A stretch of DNA of 34,515 nucleotides, from the NCBI GenBank assembly GCA_027451665.1, contig DAIDIW010000002.1:112251-146765 (forward strand), in the 5' to 3' direction. A program made the translations under genes and the position numbers. Of this stretch, positions 27,292 through 34,515 are shown piece by piece (the first letter of the stretch is position 1; every line of letters begins with the position of its first letter). Origin of the DNA: Candidatus Kaiserbacteria bacterium (lineage in GTDB: Bacteria; Patescibacteriota; Minisyncoccia; Phycocordibacterales; Phycocordibacteraceae). Below the pieces are notes generated by a model. It had not been told where the DNA came from and did no database searches. It worked only from the letters and a program-made list of their open reading frames with translations.

Positions 27292-27717
27292 ATGAAAGTG
27301 ATACTGCAACGAGACGTGAAGGGCATGGGTCGCGCGCACGAGGTCATCGAGACCTCGGATGGGCACGCCCTGAACTTCCTCATTCCCCAGAAGCTCGCCG
27401 TAGCCGCCACGAAGGGAGCGGCGAAGACGGCTGAAAGTCGCCGCGCGAAGGCGAAGGAGCGAGGCGACGTGGCGGTGAAGCTTATTCTCGAGCGCCTCGC
27501 CTACCTCGGGGAGAATACTCTCACGGTGAAGAAGAAGGCGAACGAGCAGGGCCACCTCTATGATGCGCTCGATTCGAAGGAGATTGCCGTTCTTGCGCAG
27601 CTGCCCGAGGATGCGATCCGCATCAAGAAGCCGTTCAAAGAGCTCGGGACGGTTGAGGTCCCGGTCGCTATCGGCGATGACTTCGGTTCGTTCTCGATCG
27701 TTATCGAGGCAGAGTGA
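27292..27717 (+). CDS. rplI: 50S ribosomal protein L9
   Basis: MKVILQRDVKGMGRAHEVIETSDGHALNFLIPQKLAVAAT. Confidence 0.95.
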   Translation: MKVILQRDVKGMGRAHEVIETSDGHALNFLIPQKLAVAATKGAAKTAESRRAKAKERGDVAVKLILERLAYLGENTLTVKKKANEQGHLYDALDSKEIAVLAQLPEDAIRIKKPFKELGTVEVPVAIGDDFGSFSIVIEAE

Positions 27718-27745
27718 GTAAAAACGGTGGAAACCGCGGTAAGAA

Positions 27746-27776
27746 CGAGGCCGTGCAGCGTAGCTGCACGGCCTCG
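27746..27776. terminator. Bidirectional hairpin between convergent rplI and rpmA
   Basis: CGAGGCCGTGCAGC-GTA-GCTGCACGGCCTCG, 14-bp perfect stem. Confidence 0.65.
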
Positions 27777-27884
27777 TGTCGCACATGTTATGTTCACTGA
27801 ATCGAATCCGTATCGCTTGATTTGCGATGAGTCACTAGCGCCCTGGGCAGTCCGCACTGAAGAAGAGAGAAGGGGAGAGAAAGG

Positions 27885-28157
27885 TCAGGCGACGTTCGCA
27901 ACCTTCTTCACTACGGTGCGACCGTCGAAATTCTTCTTGCGCTTTTGCGTGAATGAGACGGTTCCAGCCACCATAGCGAACAGCGTATGGTCAGAACCAA
28001 CCTTTACGTTTTTGCCGGCCTCGATCTTCGTGCCGCGCTGGCGGACTATCACCATACCCGGGAGCGCTGCGGCGCCGTCAGCGAGCTTAACGCCGAGGTA
28101 CTTCGGATTGGAATCGCGCAGGTTTTTTGTTGAGCCGCCGGCTTTGGTGCTTGCCAT
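27885..28157 (-). CDS. rpmA: 50S ribosomal protein L27
   Basis: [65 protein letters not shown]. Confidence 0.96.
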   Translation of the reverse strand: MASTKAGGSTKNLRDSNPKYLGVKLADGAAALPGMVIVRQRGTKIEAGKNVKVGSDHTLFAMVAGTVSFTQKRKKNFDGRTVVKKVANVA

Positions 28158-28519
28158 AGTGGTATATAGTTGACCGCATCACTATAGCAGAAGCAAGACT
28201 GTTCTGCAAGACCGCCCTAGCCCCATATGCCTAAGGAATACGTGGTCGTAACCGTGCTCCTTCTCGCTTCCTCCGGCGGCTCTATGCATTTGGTTATCCT
28301 GAGGGGCGCAGCGTAAGATCGACTGCGGTTGGATCCTCCGGGCGTTGCGACGTTGTCGCAAAGCGGCATGGATGTAGTCGGACGCAGCACGTGTTGCTGG
28401 TGACAGGCCTGTGTCTGACTGCGACGGTCTCTGAGCAGAGGCGGAACGCTGTTTGCTTAGTCACAACACCCGTGAGCACAGGCCCGTAATGAGGTGAAGT
28501 TCTTGCTACACTACGATAG

Positions 28520-29305
28520 ATGAATGAGGATCTTACGCGCGACGTACCGACGCCTATTGTGCATGCGCCCACCGGTTCAGATACGGGCCTCGCTGCGGAT
28601 GCCGAGCGTCTCGCGCGAGTAGTACATGAAGGACGCCGCACAATGCCTGAAGACCGTCCGCTCCTCGTGTGCAAGCCGAACAAGGTCGAATCATGGCGCA
28701 TCTTCAAGATCATGAGCGAATTCGTAGAAGGATTCGATCTTATTCGTCGGTACGGGCTTGCTGCTACGTTCTTCGGCAGCGCACGGGCCACCCTTGAGGA
28801 TCGCGTATACCAAGATGCGACCGCGCTCGCTGGACGTCTCGCTCAAAAGGGATTCGCTATCGTGACGGGCGGGAGTGCGGGGATTATGCAGGCCGCGAAC
28901 AAGGGCGCATTTGAGGCAGGGGGCGCCTCCGTGGGTCTTAATATCAGCCTTCCGCACGAGCAAGGCTACAATCCGTACCTGACCGATAAGTTCGAGTTCG
29001 ATCATTTCTTCGTACGCAAGGTCATGCTGACCTATGCCTCAGAGGTATACATTTATTTCCCCGGAGGATTCGGCACGCTTGATGAATTCTTCGAGATCGT
29101 AACGCTTGTGCAGACCAAGAAGATTCGCCGCGTTCCAATCGTACTCTACGATAAGGCGTATTGGGAGCCTCTCGTAACGGATTTCATTACCGCGAAGCTC
29201 GATACCGTGGAACACACGATCGACCCTGCGGATACGCAGCTTTTCCACATCGTCGACACCGTCGACGAGGCGTACGAGTACATCGTCGCGAACGTCAGCT
29301 GCTGA
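28520..29305 (+). CDS. LOG (Lonely Guy)/TIGR00730-family Rossmann-fold protein
   Basis: FFGSARATLEDRVYQDATALAGRLAQKGFAIVTGGSAGIMQAANKGA and PGGFGTLDEFFEIVTLVQT. Confidence 0.92.
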   Translation: MNEDLTRDVPTPIVHAPTGSDTGLAADAERLARVVHEGRRTMPEDRPLLVCKPNKVESWRIFKIMSEFVEGFDLIRRYGLAATFFGSARATLEDRVYQDATALAGRLAQKGFAIVTGGSAGIMQAANKGAFEAGGASVGLNISLPHEQGYNPYLTDKFEFDHFFVRKVMLTYASEVYIYFPGGFGTLDEFFEIVTLVQTKKIRRVPIVLYDKAYWEPLVTDFITAKLDTVEHTIDPADTQLFHIVDTVDEAYEYIVANVSC

Positions 29306-29327
29306 CACCAATGCACGCAAAAGGATC

Positions 29328-29444
29328 ATGCACGTGAATGCTCGGGCTAATCAAAAAAGACGATTAAAACTATATGCGGTGATAACCGGCTTCGTAAGTC
29401 TCACCATATCGCTCGTGTCGCTTGTCCTGCGACTGCGAGGGTAG
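29328..29444 (+). CDS. Micro-ORF 1, single-TM peptide MHVNARANQKRRLKLYAVITGFVSLTISLVSLVLRLRG (alternative GTG start 29334)
   Basis: AAGGA 8 nt before GTG 29334; similar in sequence to micro-ORF 2 downstream. Confidence 0.55.
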   Translation: MHVNARANQKRRLKLYAVITGFVSLTISLVSLVLRLRG

Positions 29445-29503
29445 GGAAGAGGCGACAGCCGCGAAGACGGCGATACCCTGCCGGCCGTGCTATCCTCTTC
29501 CCC

Positions 29504-29638
29504 ATGAAGCAACGCAAGCATAGATTCCAGGTCACAGAGAACCTCGAACTCTACGCATTTTGGACCGGATTCATGAGCGCTCTCATAAGTCTCCTCCAGG
29601 TTATACTCATCGCCGCTCGCGGAACGGGAAGGGGGTAA
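29504..29638 (+). CDS. Micro-ORF 2, single-TM peptide MKQRKHRFQVTENLELYAFWTGFMSALISLLQVILIAARGTGRG
   Basis: Extended -10 TGCTATCCT 7 nt before ATG; similar to micro-ORF 1. Confidence 0.6.
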   Translation: MKQRKHRFQVTENLELYAFWTGFMSALISLLQVILIAARGTGRG

Positions 29639-29727
29639 GCGGGCTAGCTGGAAGGCGCTTCTTCTCTACGATAAAGTGCGCACAATATATCTTTTGCGTA
29701 AATACGCAGCGGATTCCAATCCTAGTC

Positions 29728-29969
29728 CTAGTTTCCGTACATCTCGTCCCGCGCTTCCTCAAGCTCTTCTGTGAGCGCAGGATCGATAATGCGTTCGAAT
29801 CGTGGAACCTTATTTCCTTCCTTTATAACGGCCTGTAGAGCACATAAAAGCCCTTATTCTCAGTGTCGCGCGCTAGGCCGACAACCTCATAGAAGTAGTT
29901 ATGCCTGGCACCGGATGGCTCATGCTTATAGTGACGATAAAAGCAAGGTTCAGGCGCGTTCATGGCCAT
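29728..29969 (-). pseudogene. DUF1653-like gene broken by a frameshift and an apparent internal deletion
   Basis: - strand frame A: MAMNAPEPCFYRHYKHEPSGARHNYFYEVVGLARDTENKGFYVLYRPL*; frame C continues IKEGNKVPRFERIIDPALTEELEEARDEMYGN*. Confidence 0.65.
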
Positions 29970-29971
29970 AG

Positions 29972-30163
29972 TCATCCGTGGATGGTTAAGACAATCTGAG
30001 CCGGTAGGACGACGGTAAGCCAGTGCCAGCTGACAAGTATCCAGTGGATTACGAACCCAAAATTCTCTTGCCCGGCATGACTCATGACGATACTGCGTAT
30101 CGAGATGCCGAAGAATGAAAGGGCGAGGAGAAGGACGAATGCCCAGAAGATCGTGCGGATCAT
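29972..30163 (-). CDS. Small two-TM membrane protein
   Basis: MIRTIFWAFVLLLALSFFGISIRSIVMSHAGQENFGFVIHWILVSWHWLTVVLPAQIVLTIHG. Confidence 0.7.
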   Translation of the reverse strand: MIRTIFWAFVLLLALSFFGISIRSIVMSHAGQENFGFVIHWILVSWHWLTVVLPAQIVLTIHG

Positions 30164-30168
30164 AGCGG

Positions 30169-30363
30169 TTATCGTAAGTATATCAGGCGATTGTGGAGGG
30201 ATACGGTGCCGTCCTGGGTAGCGTCCATGGAAACGGGGCCGAGTACGAGACTCGACTCCCCTGTCACTTCTCTATACTCGTCGAGACGAGATATGGCGTA
30301 TCTGAAGGCTCCTGTGATGGGGTATGTCCTATCGTCAGCTGAGGAGTGCGAGCGCTGCGTCAA
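30169..30363 (-). CDS. Possible small CDS overlapping the 3' end of gltX out of frame
   Basis: Protein-like C-terminus FRYAISRLDEYREVTGESSLVLGPVSMDATQDGTVSLHNRLIYLR; TTG start is a guess. Confidence 0.25.
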   Translation of the reverse strand: MTQRSHSSADDRTYPITGAFRYAISRLDEYREVTGESSLVLGPVSMDATQDGTVSLHNRLIYLR

Positions 30364-31714
30364 TGCGCCTAAGTGTGTCTCCCTTTCCAAGAAGCGCGAT
30401 AAGAGTGAATGGATCGGGTGAACGCTCCTGGCCACTGAGCGCGTAGCGCAAGGGCCAGAGCACGGCACCGCGGCCACCCTTCCCTTTCTCTTCTTCAGCG
30501 TCCGCGTAAGGCATGAGCGCAGATTTGGCGTCATCGGCCGTCGCGTCGTCAGCCAGCGAAGTGATGTGTGCCTTGAGCTCGCTCAGAGCGATCTTCGTAA
30601 GACCAGCGCGATCAACAGGCTCCTTCTTCACGAGCGCCGTCCGATCGAGCGCGGGCTCCTCGAAAAGGCATCTGAGGTCCGCTTCGAGCATATCGTGCGC
30701 TTCCTTGAACGTGTGGGCGCGCTCCTTGAGTAACGAGACGACCTTGTGTATGGAATCAATGTCGAAGTCGCCCATCCCGTGCACTTCCTTAGCGAACATT
30801 GCGTCGTCCATCTCGCGCATCCAGTGCTGGTTTACGGAAAGGAGCTTCTCACGGTTCCAGACGCCGCCGCTTCGCTGGACACGCTCGAGCGAGAATGCCT
30901 CGCAGAGCTCTGGAAGCGTAAAGTACTCCCGTTCATCTCCAGGATTCCACCCGAGTAGAGCGAGATAGTTATTGAATGCTTCAGGCAAAAGACCCTCAGC
31001 GCGGTAGTCCATGATCGCGACGGTATCGCCACTGCGTTTACTCATCTTTGCACGCTTCTCATTCAAAATGAGTGGAAGATGTGCATATATCGGTCGAGGT
31101 GCCCCGAGCGCTCCCTGGATGAGGATCTGCCGTGGCGTGTTAGAGATATGATCTTCACCACGGATGACGTGCGTGATACCCATGTCCATGTCATCTACGA
31201 CGACGGCGAAGTGATAGAGCGGGTCCGAGATGCTGCGTGCGATGACGAAGTCGCCGAGCTCGGTCGTATCGAACGTGATATCGCCGCGTATCTCGTCGCG
31301 GAAGGTGATCTCTTTGCCCGGGTTCTTGAGGCGGATAACCTGAGTCCGAAGATTCATCACTTTGTTCATGTCGCGTCGCGGGCGATCGATAGTGTCAAAT
31401 GCCCTTTCGTGGCTTAATTCGTCCGAAATATAGGCTTTACCCTCATCAATGAGTCTCTGTAAGAGTTCTGCGTGGCGCGGTGCGCGCTCGCTTTGTCGGA
31501 CGAACTCGTCGGCTTCAAGACCGAGCCAGGCGAGCCCCTCGAGAATCTCAGTCTCATATTCAACCTTCGAGCGTTCCTTGTCGGTATCCTCGATACGTAT
31601 GCAGAAGCATCCACCCGTCTTCTTAGCGTAGAGGTAATTGAAAAGCGCGGTGCGTGCGGTCCCGATGTGGAAGCGCCCCGTGGGACTGGGCGCGATGCGC
31701 GTCTTCACATTCAT
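30335..31714 (-). CDS. gltX: Glutamyl-tRNA synthetase
   Basis: RIAPSPTGRFHIGTARTALFNYLYA, HVIRGEDHISNTPRQILI, KRAKMSKRSGDTV. Confidence 0.96.
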   Translation of the reverse strand: MNVKTRIAPSPTGRFHIGTARTALFNYLYAKKTGGCFCIRIEDTDKERSKVEYETEILEGLAWLGLEADEFVRQSERAPRHAELLQRLIDEGKAYISDELSHERAFDTIDRPRRDMNKVMNLRTQVIRLKNPGKEITFRDEIRGDITFDTTELGDFVIARSISDPLYHFAVVVDDMDMGITHVIRGEDHISNTPRQILIQGALGAPRPIYAHLPLILNEKRAKMSKRSGDTVAIMDYRAEGLLPEAFNNYLALLGWNPGDEREYFTLPELCEAFSLERVQRSGGVWNREKLLSVNQHWMREMDDAMFAKEVHGMGDFDIDSIHKVVSLLKERAHTFKEAHDMLEADLRCLFEEPALDRTALVKKEPVDRAGLTKIALSELKAHITSLADDATADDAKSALMPYADAEEEKGKGGRGAVLWPLRYALSGQERSPDPFTLIALLGKGDTLRRIDAALALLS

Positions 31715-32850
31715 GATTCGTGCGAGAGTCCGATGGAAAGTAATGCGGACGCTAGGATACGCGCGGCATCGGAATCCGTAAAGCCCGCAGATTTTGTGCT
31801 CATTTCATGTGCGAGAGCCGCATCGTCGGCAATGCGCCTTGCTTCTGAGGCAAGCAGGTGCGGCGTAAGATTCTCCTCCTCAAGCACGACTGCCGCGCCA
31901 GTGCGGGCATAGGCATAAGCGTTTGTACGTTGGTCGTGACTTATGGACTCCGGGATCGGTATAAGTATCGCCGGCTTCTTCCAGACGGCGATCTCTGCAA
32001 TGGAACCTGCGCCCGCGCGCGATATGACGAGTGTCGCCGCACCTGCCGCACGCTGCAACGCGAGCTCGGACAGATAATCGAACGGATGATAACGGTCGGC
32101 GTGTGATACGCCGGCGAGCGCAACCTTCGCGAGCCCCGTGATTTCCTTCAGGTGCAGGGGCCCAGTTTGATGGATGATATTCGCAAACCCCACAAGTTCG
32201 GGCAAGGCAGAGATGACAGTATCGTTAATCCTTTTTGAACCCTGTGAGCCTCCGAGTATTAGAATAGTCGGCACGCCGCGTTCGAGCCCGAGATACTCTG
32301 TGGCGCCTTCCGCCTCGACGCGCATGAGCGCCTTGCGGATCGGGATTCCCGTACGGGCGATGCGAGACTGTACCTGTTTCGGGAAATAGGGAGCTGCGCC
32401 ATCGAAGGAGATTGCGATCTTCGTGGCGTACTTGGCAGCAAGGAGATTCGCGCGGCCCGGCTTCGCGTCCGATTCATGTATCACAATCGGAATGCGCAGT
32501 ATGCGCGCCGCTAGCACAGTGGGGACGCTCGCGTAGCCGCCTTTGCTCATGACGACATCCGGATAGGTCCGGAAAAGGGCGACGAGTGCGGAAAGCGTGC
32601 CAAAGAGGGTTTTGACCATGTCGGTCACATTGGCAGCGGAGACATAGCGGCGGAGCTTCCCTGCCGGAATGCGTATAAATTCGATGTTGTTATCGAACAG
32701 GGCCTCTTGATCGAAGGGAGTCGGGGCGAAGTAGTATAGATGCGGCTCAATGAGGCGATCTTCACGGACGAGGTCATTCAGAGCCTCCGCGATAGCGATG
32801 ATTGGATAGAAGTGTCCTCCCGTCCCTCCCCCAGTAAATACGATCTTCAT
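31711..32850 (-). CDS. murG: Undecaprenyldiphospho-muramoylpentapeptide beta-N-acetylglucosaminyltransferase
   Basis: MKIVFTGGGTGGHFYPIIAIAEAL, ILGGSQGSKRINDTV, VISRAGAGSIAEIAVWKKPAILIPIP. Confidence 0.95.
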   Translation of the reverse strand: MKIVFTGGGTGGHFYPIIAIAEALNDLVREDRLIEPHLYYFAPTPFDQEALFDNNIEFIRIPAGKLRRYVSAANVTDMVKTLFGTLSALVALFRTYPDVVMSKGGYASVPTVLAARILRIPIVIHESDAKPGRANLLAAKYATKIAISFDGAAPYFPKQVQSRIARTGIPIRKALMRVEAEGATEYLGLERGVPTILILGGSQGSKRINDTVISALPELVGFANIIHQTGPLHLKEITGLAKVALAGVSHADRYHPFDYLSELALQRAAGAATLVISRAGAGSIAEIAVWKKPAILIPIPESISHDQRTNAYAYARTGAAVVLEEENLTPHLLASEARRIADDAALAHEMSTKSAGFTDSDAARILASALLSIGLSHES

Positions 32851-32869
32851 GAGGCTAGTGTAGCAAGAT

Positions 32870-33976
32870 TTAGGCCGATTTCCTGCTGCCTCCGGCGACG
32901 TTGAGAATGATTCCGCACATGGTAAGAACTGCGACGAGCGCCGTGCCGCCGTGTGAGACGAACGGAAGCGGTAATCCGGTAAGCGGGATTATGCCGAGCA
33001 TCGCGCAGATGTTTATGAAAGCCTGCGTAATGATGAGGAATGAGAATCCAAGCGCGATGAGACCGCCGAATAATTCCCGCGAGTCGCCCGCGATCACGAT
33101 TCCTCGCGCGGCGAGTGCGACAAAGAGCCCAAGCAAAATTGCAGCGCCGATGAAACCGGTCTCTTCCGCGTAGACTGCGAAGACCGAATCGCCATCCGGC
33201 TCCGGAAGATAGTTGAACTTCTCCACGCTCTGTCCGAAGCCTCGACCAAGTACGCGCCCGCTTCCAATCGCGATGAGCGACTGCTGGATCTGGTAGCCCG
33301 AAGAAAGCGAATGGGCGTCAGGATGGAGAAAGGTTTCGAAGCGCTGAAGTACATACGGACGCGCGATAACGACGATTCCAAGGCCGAGGAGGGCGACGGC
33401 GATGATGATGCCGAAATCGCGCCAGGGCGCTCCGGCCGCGAAATACATGACTCCTGCCGTCATGACGATGAGCGCGGTCGTTGAGGTGTTCGGTTGCATG
33501 AGGAGGAGAAGCGCCGGCACCGCGATGATGACGAGGAACGGGATGAGCCCCTTACGGTAATCGCGGAGCTGCCGGGAGCGTGGCGCGAGCCACCATGCAA
33601 GGAAGATGACGAAGCCAATCTTGAGGAATTCGGCCGGTTGGATCGTGGTGAAGCGCACGTTGATCCATCGGGTCGCGCCGTTGGCATGGAGACCAACGCC
33701 CGGGATGAACACGAGGGCCGTGAAGAGGAGCGAAGCGACGAAGAGGTGCGGCGCGTAGCGCTTGTACCAGCTAAGCGGGAGGGTGCGCGCGACTACGAGT
33801 GCCGCGAATCCGAGCCCAAGCCCAAGCCCCGCCTGCAGCAAGATGTCCTTCGTGATTGAGGAACCCTGGCGCGCAAGCAACCCCAAGGTCGCGGATGAGA
33901 AGATAGCGAGCCCCGCGAGCGCAATAAGCAGTACGAGGGATACGAATACGCGATCGCCTTCAAGGAGCTTCTTCAT
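32870..33976 (-). CDS. ftsW: FtsW (SEDS peptidoglycan polymerase)
   Basis: GATRWINVRFTTIQPAEFLKIGFVIFLAWWLA, GSGRVLGRGFGQSVEKFNYLPEPDGDSVFAVYAEETGFIG, LPFVSHGGTALV. Confidence 0.94.
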   Translation of the reverse strand: MKKLLEGDRVFVSLVLLIALAGLAIFSSATLGLLARQGSSITKDILLQAGLGLGLGFAALVVARTLPLSWYKRYAPHLFVASLLFTALVFIPGVGLHANGATRWINVRFTTIQPAEFLKIGFVIFLAWWLAPRSRQLRDYRKGLIPFLVIIAVPALLLLMQPNTSTTALIVMTAGVMYFAAGAPWRDFGIIIAVALLGLGIVVIARPYVLQRFETFLHPDAHSLSSGYQIQQSLIAIGSGRVLGRGFGQSVEKFNYLPEPDGDSVFAVYAEETGFIGAAILLGLFVALAARGIVIAGDSRELFGGLIALGFSFLIITQAFINICAMLGIIPLTGLPLPFVSHGGTALVAVLTMCGIILNVAGGSRKSA

Positions 33977-33980
33977 CGTC

Positions 33981-34515
33981 TCATTTTAAGAGCGCGACCG
34001 TCATCCCGAGGATGGCGCAGATGACCGAGATGACCCAGTAGCGCATCGTCACCTTATAGCTTGGCCAGCCGATAGCCTCGAAATGATGATGCAATGGCGC
34101 GATACGGAAGACCTTCTTTCCACGAAAGCGCTTCGAGAGCACCTGGATGATATTGGCGAGCACGGTGATCACGAGTAGGAACGCGATGATGGGCAGCGCG
34201 GCAACGCCGTATCCGCCGCCGAGGGTATCCGTCATGAATGCGATCGCGGTCAAAGTCATGGTGAGTCCCATGGTACCGGTCTCCGTCATCCAGAAGCGCG
34301 CGGGCGGAATATTGAACCACAGGAACGCGAGAATGGCGCCAGCCAATGTCGCGCAAAAGGCAGCGAGATTGACTTGGCTCTGGAAATAGGCAATGCCCGC
34401 GTATGCCATGAAGATAGAGCCGAACACGCCGCCTGAGAGTCCGTCGATGCCGTCGATCACGCCGCCGGCATAGATGCCGAGCGAGACAAATACGAAGAGC
34501 GGCACGATGAGGACG
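33981..34515 (-). CDS. mraY: Phospho-N-acetylmuramoyl-pentapeptide-transferase, C-terminal part (extends beyond window)
   Basis: GVIDGIDGLSGGV, RFWMTETGTMGLTMTLTAIAFMTDT, FRIAPLHHHFEAIGWPSYKVTMRYWVIS. Confidence 0.93.
   Translation of the reverse strand, partial: VLIVPLFVFVSLGIYAGGVIDGIDGLSGGVFGSIFMAYAGIAYFQSQVNLAAFCATLAGAILAFLWFNIPPARFWMTETGTMGLTMTLTAIAFMTDTLGGGYGVAALPIIAFLLVITVLANIIQVLSKRFRGKKVFRIAPLHHHFEAIGWPSYKVTMRYWVISVICAILGMTVALLK

Noticed and set aside
28294-28791. 165-aa - strand ORF across the rpmA-LOG intergenic
   Set aside because: Largely antisense to the LOG gene and without protein-like features.
29560-29838. 92-aa + strand ORF
   Set aside because: Opposite the DUF1653-like remnant and out of frame with micro-ORF 2; no coherent features.

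Overview
The window looks like a gene-dense chromosomal segment of a Candidate Phyla Radiation (Patescibacteria/Parcubacteria-like) bacterium. That taxonomic placement is inferred from gene content and style; no search was run. Contents, left to right: an mreC(partial)-mreD-mrdA cluster, greA, class I lysS, and the first half of a dcw cluster (mraZ-rsmH-ftsL-like-ftsI-murF, + strand). This is followed by tRNA-Glu(CUC) with an N-terminally truncated large serine recombinase running antisense into it. Next come a PAP2 phosphatase, an XRE regulator plus membrane protein, a DipZ-type CcdA/thioredoxin fusion, yqeY, rmuC, rplU, a DEAD-box helicase, recR, dnaB, cysS, corA-like, an S41 protease, rplI, rpmA and a LOG-family protein. 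The window ends with gltX and the second half of the dcw cluster (murG, ftsW, mraY partial) on the - strand. The observations most worth a second look are: (1) many start codons sit 6-9 nt downstream of an (extended) -10 box, predicting widespread leaderless mRNAs; (2) two tandem, unannotated and mutually similar single-TM micro-ORFs at 29328-29638; (3) the dcw cluster is split between murF and mraY, with a tRNA and recombinase remnant on the murF side; (4) a 16-bp perfect inverted repeat at 20180-20219 carries a TTGACA -35 box in its loop; (5) a frame-disrupted DUF1653-like gene; (6) several other micro-ORFs missed by a 60-aa cutoff. I found no CRISPR array, IS element or obvious phage/defence system.
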